From positions 1 to 49,891 of the IMG/VR virus record IMGVR_UViG_3300008050_000062: a stretch of 49,891 bases of DNA; one strand, given 5' to 3'. The position numbers and the translations under genes were made by a program. Positions 1 through 5,606 of this stretch are shown piece by piece; the stretch's first letter is position 1; every line of letters starts with the position of its first letter. The DNA is from a virus. Below the pieces are notes generated by a model. It made no database searches. It was not told the DNA's origin and saw only the letters and a list, made by a program, of their open reading frames with translations.

Positions 1-1166
1 ACAACTCCTTTCTTACCAGTGGTCTCACCCTCTAATGTCTTTTGACCTATCGTTGGTATGGAACGATGTCTTTCATATTCTAATACATATAGATTATTTT
101 CTTTGTCAATGGCGATAGCCATGATAACAGAAAAGTCAGACTCTTTAGTATTAATATCAGTAGCAGGGTCACAGCCAATAAAAGTATTGACTGGAACTTG
201 TTCCCCACCGATAACAATGTAGTTTTGATTTGTGTCTGTGCTGTATTCATAATATCCCTTCCAATGTTTTATATGATGTCTTGTCCACAAAGCGTCTTCA
301 AGACTCTGAACTTCCATCATGTACTCTTGATAGAATTTCGAGGATTGTCCAGAATCTTGATAGAACTTCTTCTTTTCTTCTAGTTTCGAAGTTGGAAACC
401 ATCCTTCCCAAAGTGGAGAACCATTAGGTAAAACAGCTTTATAGGTTACGAGTTTCCAAGCAAAGTCTTCATTATTTCCTTTAGCCCGTGAATGATTGAT
501 AAGAAGATTGTTAATAAAAGAGTCGTAATGTACAGGAGTACCATTGACACGCAAACGACCAGTGTGAGGTTCAATAGCAGGATAAACAACAGCCGTGACA
601 AGATTCGCATTTTTATCTCTTGCTTCTCTCGTAATTGTATTCGCTTCATGTTCAAAGTCATCAAGCACAATGAGGTCGTATCGTTTATGTAGCTTAGCAC
701 CTCCTCGTATTCCTGCAACGTTGCTTTTAGATATGAGTTTACATCCATTAGATAATTCTACATCCTCCTCTGTCCATTTAGAACCTTTAAGTTTACCAAA
801 GTAATATGTGAATCTATCATTAAACTCAAGATGATGTTTAATATAATCCATATTACCAACAGAAAGTTTTTGAGTAGCTGATACCCAAGCATAAAAAAGC
901 ATATCGTCTTTAGGGCAAAAAACAAAATCTTTAAGAATAGATGCTTTTGTTAATACAGTTTTACCATGACCACGAGGTAAGATAACAGCTAATTGCTTAC
1001 ATTCTTTATCATCAATATAATCAGAAACCTCATAGTGAAAGAATGGTGTTTCACTTCTCATAAAGTCGTCAGGTAAAAAGAGCTTACCAAAAGAGATAAG
1101 GTCTTTATACGCTAACATTAACGCTTCTTCAGCTTGATTTATGTTTTGACTGTTTATATTTGCCAT
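1..1166 (-). CDS. terL: Terminase large subunit (TerL), 3'-truncated by window edge
   Basis: This is the ATPase/nuclease motor that packages DNA into the prohead. I translated it from the ATG at 1164-1166 (MANINSQNIN...); the frame stays open to base 1, giving 388 residues without a stop. The ATPase domain shows a Walker A motif LPRGHGKT (residues 63-70), a Walker B motif DLIVLDDFE (164-172) and a VNGTP motif (about 207-211) in the position of motif III. The nuclease domain begins with FIGCDPATD (about 329-337), whose Asp333 fits the first metal-binding Asp of the RNase H-like fold. The C-terminal part of the nuclease lies outside the window. The gene overlaps the upstream 65-aa gene by 38 bp and follows TerS and an oxygenase in the same minus-strand operon. 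The family assignment is firm. Confidence 0.95.
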   Translation of the reverse strand, partial: MANINSQNINQAEEALMLAYKDLISFGKLFLPDDFMRSETPFFHYEVSDYIDDKECKQLAVILPRGHGKTVLTKASILKDFVFCPKDDMLFYAWVSATQKLSVGNMDYIKHHLEFNDRFTYYFGKLKGSKWTEEDVELSNGCKLISKSNVAGIRGGAKLHKRYDLIVLDDFEHEANTITREARDKNANLVTAVVYPAIEPHTGRLRVNGTPVHYDSFINNLLINHSRAKGNNEDFAWKLVTYKAVLPNGSPLWEGWFPTSKLEEKKKFYQDSGQSSKFYQEYMMEVQSLEDALWTRHHIKHWKGYYEYSTDTNQNYIVIGGEQVPVNTFIGCDPATDINTKESDFSVIMAIAIDKENNLYVLEYERHRSIPTIGQKTLEGETTGKKGV

Positions 1167-1326
1167 TTAAAAACTCTTCAAATTTCTTTTTATCTTTTTT
1201 CATTTCAATGTAATCGCTTGTTACTCTTTCAATATTAGCTATTCTTTCTATTAAATCAATTAAAGCATTTTCAACAGCACCTATTTTTCTTCTAAGGTCG
1301 TGCTTTGTTGGATTCTTTTTTTTCAT
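1129..1326 (-). CDS. Small charged coiled-coil protein upstream of TerL
   Basis: This 65-aa protein is highly charged (N-terminal MKKKNPTKHDLRRK, C-terminal KYKQSKHKSS) with a central heptad-like segment, ENALIDLIERIANIERV, that should form a helix or coiled coil. It overlaps the start of TerL and the end of the 53-aa gene, so its translation is probably coupled to both. I recognise no family. Its position between TerS and TerL suggests a packaging accessory role, but that rests on context only. Confidence 0.6.
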   Translation of the reverse strand: MKKKNPTKHDLRRKIGAVENALIDLIERIANIERVTSDYIEMKKDKKKFEEFLNGKYKQSKHKSS

Positions 1327-1453
1327 TCACTTCTCCGTTCATACATTTAAAGAATCTTTTTAAAATTCTTTTAGTAACTTTTTCTTTTCCTACATTTCTA
1401 GCAATCATTAAAATTACTTGATTTCTAATAATTGATTCTTCTTTTTCATTCAT
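1292..1453 (-). CDS. Small basic hypothetical protein (53 aa)
   Basis: The frame runs from ATG at 1453 to TAG at 1292 (MNEKEESIIRNQVILMIARN...). It overlaps the stop of the upstream oxygenase gene by 8 bp and the start of the next gene by 35 bp, as is typical of translationally coupled phage genes. The sequence is basic and helical (KEKVTKRILKRFFK). No family is recognised. Support comes from the tight overlaps and from filling an otherwise empty gap in the operon. Confidence 0.5.
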   Translation of the reverse strand: MNEKEESIIRNQVILMIARNVGKEKVTKRILKRFFKCMNGEVNEKKESNKARP

Positions 1454-2033
1454 TGTCTTGTTTATAAAACATACAAAATATTATTCTACAATCTTTGTTT
1501 GTTTTCCCCCATGCTTTTTTTGGATATTTAGAATGAAACACATTTGACGGATATGTAATCAATCTATCATCAACTCCATTTATAATAAAATCAATATTCC
1601 AGTTTGAAAGAATATTAGCATCTTCAATTATTAATCTATCAAATTCTTCATCTGTTATTTTAGGACAGTATCTTCCATAAATTTTATGTTTCCAAATAGC
1701 TGTCCCATTTAAATTTTTATTATTAGATGATATATAATAAACAGCAGCATGAGTAGGCTCTTCTCCAAATATTTTTAAATCACAATGGATTCTCCAATCC
1801 GTATCAAGTTCTTCAGTAGCCATTCTATAATAGCTAAATATTGGTTTAATTTTATTTCCTTTAGATTCTAAATGTTTCACTATAGGATTTTGTAATTTAT
1901 CAATGTGTTGAATGTCACAATAAAAAATTTTATCACCAACTTCATAACTTAAAAAAGAGGCTTTTTCTTTACAATAATTCAATGTTTTAGAATGAAATTC
2001 TTTTCCAAATACATTATCTTCTATTGTTATCAT
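1446..2033 (-). CDS. 2-oxoglutarate/Fe(II)-dependent oxygenase
   Basis: This 195-aa protein has the size and motif order of a small 2OG-Fe(II) dioxygenase (prolyl-4-hydroxylase-like group). The iron ligands appear as His83 and Asp85 in RIHCDLKIFG and His167 in SNVFHSKYP. Arg183 in DCRIIFCMF is in the position of the residue that binds 2-oxoglutarate. Such enzymes hydroxylate protein, nucleobase or small-molecule substrates; the substrate cannot be read from sequence. The gene sits between TerS (overlap 4 bp) and TerL. Aquatic phages often carry these enzymes, but placement inside the packaging operon is notable. The fold call is fairly confident; the role is unknown. Confidence 0.8.
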   Translation of the reverse strand: MITIEDNVFGKEFHSKTLNYCKEKASFLSYEVGDKIFYCDIQHIDKLQNPIVKHLESKGNKIKPIFSYYRMATEELDTDWRIHCDLKIFGEEPTHAAVYYISSNNKNLNGTAIWKHKIYGRYCPKITDEEFDRLIIEDANILSNWNIDFIINGVDDRLITYPSNVFHSKYPKKAWGKTNKDCRIIFCMFYKQDNE

Positions 2034-2800
2034 TTTTCTTCAATTCCATTTTCTATCATTTTTCTTTCAGCACTTTCTAATTGTTCTGGTGAGAATCCTT
2101 GAAACATTCCAATAACCCCAACTTCTTTTTGTTTCATTGTCATTCCATTTGTACCTATTATTTTTCCAATTTCTTTTGTGGATTGCAATATGATGTTATC
2201 ATCCTCACTAAAGTCAGCAAGGTTCTTTAATTTTCTAAGGACATATTCATGGTCTAATCCATTTTCCCTAGCTACATCCATTACACTTCTTTCTATTTCT
2301 TTCACAATTCTCTCCTGTTTTAAAAGCACCACAGCTTTCTTTTGTGCATTTTTTTCATTACCTTCATTAAAAGCTTCCATATAAGCCTTAACTGGTCCGT
2401 GTCCAGCTACTACGCTAGTTGTAAATAATTTTTCTTTCTTTGTAGGATTTTTTCTAGTTTTTACATTATTCTTTTTTCCAATTGTTTTTGAAAATGTGTA
2501 TCTATTTTTATGAGCATTAAAATCAGTATCCATTTTTGTTTTATCATTTATTAAAAATGTTCCTACTATTGTTCTACACCAACCTTTAGAATGTTTATAA
2601 TTTTTTCTATCATTAGGATGTGTAATTCCTCCAACCTTTAACAATTGTACAATTCCTCCATCATCAGCTTCTACCCAATCTCCTTCATTTCCATCTTTCC
2701 AATACTTAGGTTCTTCAGCAAGGCCTTCAAAGTGTTCAACGTATTCTGTTAAATTATCAAATACATAATGCTTTACACTTAGTATACTTTTATGATTCAT
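2030..2800 (-). CDS. terS: Terminase small subunit (TerS)
   Basis: TerS recognises phage DNA and regulates the TerL motor. This 256-aa protein has an N-terminal domain (about 15-85) with aromatic and acidic patches (EPKYWKDGNEGDWVEADDGG, GWCRTIVGTF). A basic linker follows (RKNPTKKEKLF), then a helix-turn-helix-like region at about 129-195 (VVAGHGPVKAYMEAFNEGN, then AVVLLKQERIVKEIE and NGLDHEYVLRKLKNLAD), which is the usual pattern of small terminases of the Terminase_2 type. The C-terminal tail is helical and would form the oligomerisation region. It lies three genes upstream of TerL in the same operon. The assignment is by pattern, so moderately strong. Confidence 0.8.
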   Translation of the reverse strand: MNHKSILSVKHYVFDNLTEYVEHFEGLAEEPKYWKDGNEGDWVEADDGGIVQLLKVGGITHPNDRKNYKHSKGWCRTIVGTFLINDKTKMDTDFNAHKNRYTFSKTIGKKNNVKTRKNPTKKEKLFTTSVVAGHGPVKAYMEAFNEGNEKNAQKKAVVLLKQERIVKEIERSVMDVARENGLDHEYVLRKLKNLADFSEDDNIILQSTKEIGKIIGTNGMTMKQKEVGVIGMFQGFSPEQLESAERKMIENGIEEK

Positions 2801-3005
2801 ATTTATTAATTTTATTTTCTAGCTTTTCTAATTGTATTACTAAACCATCTATTAGCTTTAATACTTCTTTTTCTGCTCTATACATTTTTCCATCTATCTC
2901 TATCTCTTTTAAAATAACATCTACCTTCTCTATAGAAAATTCTTCTAGTATTCTTTCTTGAAGTTCTAAAGGGAAGGATTCTAATATTTTTAATGATTCT
3001 GCCAT
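2790..3005 (-). CDS. Small coiled-coil hypothetical protein (71 aa)
   Basis: This 71-aa acidic, leucine/glutamate-rich protein (KILESFPLELQERILEEF..., ending VIQLEKLENKINKYES) is predicted largely helical, with a C-terminal coiled coil. It overlaps the TerS start by 11 bp and the upstream Zn-ribbon gene by 16 bp. An AAGG lies a few bases upstream of its ATG. No family is recognised. The context is the head of the packaging operon. Confidence 0.6.
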   Translation of the reverse strand: MAESLKILESFPLELQERILEEFSIEKVDVILKEIEIDGKMYRAEKEVLKLIDGLVIQLEKLENKINKYES

Positions 3006-3205
3006 AATAACCTTGACATTAACTTACTAATACTATATTTTATATTATATATATTATATATATATATATTATATATATTATTATATATATTCATTTTTCT
3101 TTCTTTGGTTCTTTCTTTCTTTTTACAATTCCTACATATACTGCTTAGACCATTTTTACCAGCAATGGGCTTATCGCAATCTATACAATGTGAAGGCATA
3201 GGCAT
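2990..3205 (-). CDS. Short Zn-ribbon protein with AT-repeat-encoded tail
   Basis: The first 30 or so residues form a convincing zinc ribbon: CIDCDKPIAGKN...ICRNC, two CxxC knuckles about 14 residues apart, followed by a basic stretch KKKERTKERK. Residues about 39-58 are encoded by an alternating A/T tract and read as a low-complexity N/I/Y repeat, so the functional part may be only the N-terminal finger. It is the first gene of the minus-strand packaging operon, and a candidate -10 lies only about 6 bp upstream of its first ATG. A second in-frame ATG sits two codons in. Function is unknown; nucleic-acid binding is plausible. Confidence 0.5.
   Translation of the reverse strand: MPMPSHCIDCDKPIAGKNGLSSICRNCKKKERTKERKMNIYNNIYNIYIYNIYNIKYSISKLMSRLLWQNH
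3031..3091. repeat. Alternating A/T low-complexity tract
   Basis: About 60 bp are composed almost only of TATAT/ATTAT units. The tract lies about 120 bp from the point where the early (plus) and packaging (minus) transcription units diverge. It would melt easily and may act as a DNA-unwinding element or simply be an expanded dinucleotide repeat. It is also read as the Asn/Ile/Tyr-rich part of the Zn-ribbon gene. Confidence 0.7.
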
Positions 3206-3210
3206 ACTTT

Positions 3211-3239
3211 AAAATAACGCTTTGCCCAGGTGGTTACAA
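3211..3239 (-). promoter_or_regulatory. Candidate promoter for the packaging operon, divergent region
   Basis: On the minus strand the sequence offers TTGTAA (3239-3234), a 17-base spacer and TATTTT (3216-3211), close to a bacterial sigma70 pattern. A start site would fall almost on the first ATG (3205), implying a very short leader or use of the second ATG. The same 3206-3324 gap must hold the promoter for the plus-strand module; there I see only a weak TTTATT-17-TATAAC (3244-3272) and a TGGGG/CCCCA hairpin (about 3261-3281). Confidence 0.4.
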
Positions 3240-3324
3240 ATAGTTTATTACAAAATGTTATGGGGCTATAACTCGACCCCAATACCCCAAAAGTGGATTT
3301 TCCAAATAACAAAAGGAGTTAAAA

Positions 3325-3531
3325 ATGGAACAAATCTTAGTATGGTTAGATGGTATTCAAGTCATTAATGGTGTTGAGTTTAAATGTAAGAAACAATGGA
3401 AACTTAATGTAGTTGATGAGGGTGACCAGATTGCACTTTACTTTGCAAAGGGTGATGACTCTAATGGTAAAGGCTTCATCAAGATGTCAATCGACCAAAA
3501 GAAAGCACTTCTGAAGGCTTGTGGAGCGTAA
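3325..3531 (+). CDS. Small early protein (68 aa), first gene of the plus-strand module
   Basis: This 68-aa protein begins MEQILVWLDGIQVINGVEF and has a clear AAGGAG ribosome binding site 8 bases ahead of its ATG. Its G/C content at third positions looks higher than in the genes that follow, which may reflect high expression. It stands alone between the divergent promoter region and a UUCG hairpin, so it may be transcribed separately from the rest of the early module. The C-terminal half (KMSIDQKKALLKACGA) looks helical. I recognise no family. As the first early gene it is a candidate host-takeover or regulatory factor, by position only. Confidence 0.75.
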   Translation: MEQILVWLDGIQVINGVEFKCKKQWKLNVVDEGDQIALYFAKGDDSNGKGFIKMSIDQKKALLKACGA

Positions 3532-3553
3532 GCTTCACCCCTTCGGGGGGAGC
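3532..3553 (+). terminator. UUCG-capped hairpin after the first early gene
   Basis: Immediately after the stop codon, CCCC (3538-3541), loop TTCG and GGGG (3546-3549) form a very stable tetraloop hairpin, extended by GCT/AGC (3532-3534 with 3551-3553). No T-run follows, so it is not a standard intrinsic terminator. It may instead protect the 3' end of a short mRNA or act as a processing site. Confidence 0.5.
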
Positions 3554-3596
3554 AAGAGCATACGAGCATACAATTAACTCAAGGAAATAGATGTCT

Positions 3597-3635
3597 GGAT
3601 GGTGAATTAAGTAGCCATCCTTACATTTAGATTCA
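3597..3635 (+). other. Possible small pseudoknot in the 3554-3828 intergenic gap
   Basis: GGATGG (3597-3602) can pair with CCATCC (3615-3620), and TGAAT just inside that loop (3603-3607) can pair with ATTCA (3631-3635), the interleaved pattern of an H-type pseudoknot. The first connecting loop would be near zero length, so one base pair may have to open. The gap from 3554 to 3828 has no open reading frame that I can support. Confidence 0.35.
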
Positions 3636-3683
3636 CTACTATTATACTACAAGATTTTAATAAACGTGGGCAACCACATACAT

Positions 3684-3807
3684 TTGTACAATACAAGTAA
3701 ATAAATACTTATTCTAGCCTTTTCAAGTGTAGCACATTTGGGGAATTGCTCATTCTTCGCCATAAGAACAAGTTTGAGATAGGATAAGTATTACTTGTAT
3801 AATACAA
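3684..3807. repeat. Long inverted repeat around a nested hairpin
   Basis: The left arm (3684-3719) and right arm (3776-3807) are near-perfect inverted copies: TTGTAcaATACAAGTA and ATACTTATtCTA on the left match TTGTAttATACAAGTA and ATACTTATcCTA read from the right, with a 5-base insertion on the left. The 60-base interior folds further (GCTCA-TTCTT...AAGAA...TGAG, 3748-3778). The outer ends of both arms carry the 15-bp palindromic motif that is also found at 5093. It may be a cruciform, an operator pair or a structured leader. Confidence 0.6.
3774..3807 (+). promoter_or_regulatory. Candidate sigma70 promoter with palindromic operator
   Basis: TTGAGA (3774-3779), an 18-base spacer and a perfect TATAAT (3798-3803) form a good bacterial promoter in front of the gene at 3829. 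The -10 hexamer is embedded in ACTTGTATAATACAA (3793-3807), whose TTGTAT-ATACAA halves are palindromic. An identical 15-mer occurs at 5093-5107 and an inverted variant at 3684-3698, which suggests binding of a dimeric regulator. Confidence 0.55.
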
Positions 3808-3828
3808 CAACATAAATAGGATAATAAA

Positions 3829-4227
3829 ATGAATATAACATCAAACAATGACCATACAATATATGATCAAGTTCGCAAAGTTAGTATGAAGAATAGTTAT
3901 TATAGAAGATGCTACATAAAATGCTTAGATGGATTTACTATGTCAGTACAAGCAAGTGATACTCATTACTCTTTTCCTAAAACAAGAGATGAAGACGCAG
4001 TATATGATGAAGTAGAAATTGGTTATCCAAGTGAACGAGAAGAGTTGTTAATTCCATATATGGATGGAAATGAAGAAGATGGTACAGACCCTACAAAGAC
4101 AGCATATGGCTGGGTTCCAGCATTAGTTGTTTATAAAATTATAATGAAACATGGAGGCATAATTGGAGGAGAACTGCCATATTTAAATATATCATCAGAA
4201 GATAAAATAAAATTATTAAAGGGGTAA
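3829..4227 (+). CDS. Conserved phage hypothetical protein (132 aa)
   Basis: This 132-aa protein has a pattern I associate with a widespread uncharacterised phage family: an N-terminal GFTMSVQAS motif (about 35-43), then SFP.TR, a central acidic YDEVEIGYPSE, and a C-terminal YGWVPALVVYKIIMKHGGI. Its function is not known. It follows the palindromic promoter by about 20 bases (GGATAATAA ahead of the ATG is a weak ribosome site) and starts a cluster of small genes. It is not membrane-bound. Family recognition is moderate; I assign no function. Confidence 0.75.
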   Translation: MNITSNNDHTIYDQVRKVSMKNSYYRRCYIKCLDGFTMSVQASDTHYSFPKTRDEDAVYDEVEIGYPSEREELLIPYMDGNEEDGTDPTKTAYGWVPALVVYKIIMKHGGIIGGELPYLNISSEDKIKLLKG

Positions 4228-4232
4228 TAAAT

Positions 4233-4334
4233 ATGAATCTATTTGAAAAAATATTAATGGTATCAATAATGTCATTCTTTACAACTGCTTTAATTATTGG
4301 TAGTGCATTATTAATATTCATACTTTTAACATAA
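4233..4334 (+). CDS. 33-aa single-span membrane peptide
   Basis: ATG 4233 to TAA 4334 gives MNLFEKILMVSIMSFFTTAL..., almost wholly hydrophobic after residue 7. It starts 5 bases after the upstream stop and has AAAGGGG just ahead as a ribosome site. A single membrane span is expected. Function unknown; small membrane peptides of this kind are common in phage early regions. Confidence 0.55.
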   Translation: MNLFEKILMVSIMSFFTTALIIGSALLIFILLT

Positions 4335-4346
4335 CAAAAGCAAGTA

Positions 4347-4463
4347 ATGAAAATACTAGAAAAAATAATATCAATATTAACATCTGATGAATTTGGTCAT
4401 ATAATTATAACATTAGGGATAATAGTATTATTACTTCAAATGATAAGAGCATATTTACAATAA
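4347..4463 (+). CDS. 38-aa single-span membrane peptide
   Basis: ATG 4347 to TAA 4463 encodes MKILEKIISILTSDEFGHII... with one hydrophobic helix (IIITLGIIVLLLQMI). Its N-terminus resembles that of the preceding peptide (MNLFEKIL versus MKILEKII), so the two could be diverged copies. No strong ribosome site is visible. Function unknown. Confidence 0.5.
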   Translation: MKILEKIISILTSDEFGHIIITLGIIVLLLQMIRAYLQ

Positions 4464-4763
4464 ACAAAAGGAGATAATCAGTTCATAAAGAGGCTAGTAA
4501 ACAAAATCTACACTTCTTAAAGTCATATATAGAAGTAAAACAGAACTCACCCAAGAGAAGATTAACAAATGGGTTTGACAAAATTTGAGTGTTGTTCATA
4601 TGGTTCTTAACAGTCTTCGGTTCATAGCCTTAGGTAGGCACACCTAACCCTGCACTCAATAATTTAATGGAAGAACACCAAATCAAATAACTAAAAAGAA
4701 AAATAAAAAGACAGGAAAAATACAGGAAAACAAATGTAACAGTATTAATATAAGGAGACAATA
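4464..4763 (+). ncRNA. Structured leader / possible non-coding RNA before gene 4764
   Basis: No coding frame is evident here. Several stems are present: ACTTCT/AGAAGT (4512-4517 with 4531-4536), ACCCA/TGGGT (4549-4553 with 4570-4574), and a 7-bp stem TTGAGTG/CACTCAA (4585-4591 with 4653-4659) that encloses a TTAGGT/ACCTAA hairpin (4630-4635 with 4642-4647). TGAGT at 4586 could alternatively pair with ACTCA at 4545-4549, so two exclusive folds are possible. An AAGGAG at about 4469 is not followed by a start codon. A strong ribosome site (AAGGAGACAATAATG) ends the region. Confidence 0.4.
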
Positions 4764-4997
4764 ATGCAACAATTAACATTGGATTTAAATTATTACAGAC
4801 CAATATGCAACTGTGAAGGTTGCTTTAAAGATTCAACAATAATGCTAGAACTTGGCAATGAAAAGTTTTATGTATGTGAATATCACAACATGGAATTAAT
4901 GAGAACAGATGAACAAGTTAAAGAAACAATACATATGTCACTACTTGCAAAAGCATTAAACTATCGTCAAGAAATATTCAGTTACAATTCTGAGTAA
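4764..4997 (+). CDS. Small Cys-rich protein (77 aa), probable zinc binding
   Basis: The protein begins MQQLTLDLNYYRPICNCEGC and has Cys15, Cys17 and Cys20 followed by CEYH at about 39-42, a C-C-C...C-x-x-H set that can ligate zinc. The C-terminal half is helical. The ribosome site AAGGAGACAATAATG is strong. No named family is recognised. It is preceded and followed by structured RNA elements, so its expression may be regulated post-transcriptionally. Confidence 0.65.
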   Translation: MQQLTLDLNYYRPICNCEGCFKDSTIMLELGNEKFYVCEYHNMELMRTDEQVKETIHMSLLAKALNYRQEIFSYNSE

Positions 4998-5008
4998 TTA
5001 TAATTTAG

Positions 5009-5086
5009 CCTGTCCATATCTCCTGCGACTGCTCGTAGATTGCGTATCTACAACGGAGCGTATACAGTTAAGATTAAATGGGCAGG
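5009..5086 (+). ncRNA. Structured intergenic RNA element, first of a tandem pair
   Basis: CCTGTCCAT (5009-5017) pairs with ATGGGCAGG (5078-5086) with one G-U pair. Inside, ACTG/CAGT (5028-5031, 5065-5068), GCTC/GAGC (5031-5034, 5056-5059) and GTAGAT/ATCTAC (5035-5040, 5046-5051) form a long irregular inner hairpin with loop TGCGT. It starts just after the stop of the 77-aa gene and ends just ahead of the palindromic promoter. It does not fit a tRNA. It could be a processing or 3'-end element. Confidence 0.5.
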
Positions 5087-5107
5087 TTAATAACTTGTAT
5101 AATACAA
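5074..5107 (+). promoter_or_regulatory. Second candidate promoter with the palindromic operator
   Basis: TATAAT (5098-5103) lies in the same 15-mer ACTTGTATAATACAA (5093-5107) seen at 3793. A weak -35 TTAAAT (5074-5079) is placed 18 bases upstream, the same spacing as in the first copy. The repeated -10 plus palindrome implies that two early transcription units share a regulator. Confidence 0.5.
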
Positions 5108-5113
5108 ACTATA

Positions 5114-5203
5114 AATCGATAGAGGTTGATGGAACCTTAAAATCCGAATCATATCTATTTAGACAGATTAAGGTCTGGGATAAAAATCAGCCTCTTATCG
5201 ATT
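5114..5203 (+). ncRNA. Structured 5' leader element, second of the pair
   Basis: AATCGATA (5114-5121) and TATCGATT (5196-5203) form a perfect 8-bp closing stem, extendable with AGAGG/CCTCT across a one-base offset. Inside are AGGTT-gatgg-AACCT (5123-5137) and AGAC-agattaag-GTCT (5161-5176) hairpins. It would begin right after a transcript start from the 5098 promoter and ends about 15 bases before the ribosome site AAAAGGAG of the gene at 5228, a good position for a leader that controls translation. Confidence 0.5.
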
Positions 5204-5227
5204 GCTTTAACATTAAAAGGAGCAATA

Positions 5228-5296
5228 ATGGATAATTATGAAAGTAGAATAGATGTCTATATACAAAATAAAATAAAAAGTAAAAAAAAGGAGTAA
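5228..5296 (+). CDS. 22-aa basic peptide
   Basis: ATG 5228 to TAA 5296 encodes MDNYESRIDVYIQNKIKSKK and two more residues. It has a strong ribosome site (AAAAGGAGCAATAATG) and its last codons contain the AAGGAG used by the next gene, two bases later. It could be a leader peptide for the 101-aa gene. Very short, so uncertain. Confidence 0.4.
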   Translation: MDNYESRIDVYIQNKIKSKKKE

Positions 5297-5298
5297 TA

Positions 5299-5604
5299 AT
5301 GGGGATACATTGGACTTGTTGTCAATGTGAACAGCAAGTAGAAGACCATCAATATGATAGTGATGAAAGAATATGTCATGATTGTATGGATGAAGAATAT
5401 GATGATTTAAACTTGCCAGATAAGATGGTATCAGATGAACATATGCGTAATGAAGTTTATCTCTATTTAGAACAACTAAAAGAATCTGGTGAAACTAATA
5501 TGTTTGGGGCAGGAGTATATCTTAAAAACCATTTTAAATTACCTAAGCATGAAGCAAGAAAGTATTTATCAGATTGGATGAATCAATATAATAAAGGAAA
5601 ATAA
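5299..5604 (+). CDS. Zn-ribbon protein with C-terminal helical domain (101 aa)
   Basis: Residues about 7-29 form a zinc ribbon (CCQCEQQVED...ICHDCMDEEYDD) with paired CxxC knuckles. The rest (residues 45-98) is helical and ends in FGAGVYLKNHFKLPKHEARK, which resembles a small winged or helix-turn-helix module. The AAGGAG ribosome site is 7 bases ahead. It is the first sizeable gene after the second palindromic promoter. A DNA-binding or transcription-related role is plausible, but I recognise no named family. Confidence 0.7.
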   Translation: MGIHWTCCQCEQQVEDHQYDSDERICHDCMDEEYDDLNLPDKMVSDEHMRNEVYLYLEQLKESGETNMFGAGVYLKNHFKLPKHEARKYLSDWMNQYNKGK

Positions 5605-5606
5605 CA

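Noticed and set aside
446-748. A 100-aa minus-strand open frame with hydrophobic C-terminus
   Set aside because: It lies in another frame of the terminase gene, which has clear ATPase and nuclease motifs there.
3532-3553. Classical intrinsic terminator
   Set aside because: The hairpin is strong but lacks a following T-run, so I list it only as a hairpin with possible end-protecting role.
4600-4660. Glutamine-type riboswitch (GTTCA ... TAGG)
   Set aside because: GTTCAT and GTAGG occur by chance in partial form; the required conserved GGAAGTAGG core and pairing order are missing.
5009-5203. tRNA-like folds
   Set aside because: No GTTCGA-like T-loop, no seven-base acceptor with CCA or proper spacing; the stems do not make a cloverleaf. 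I found no tRNA in the window.
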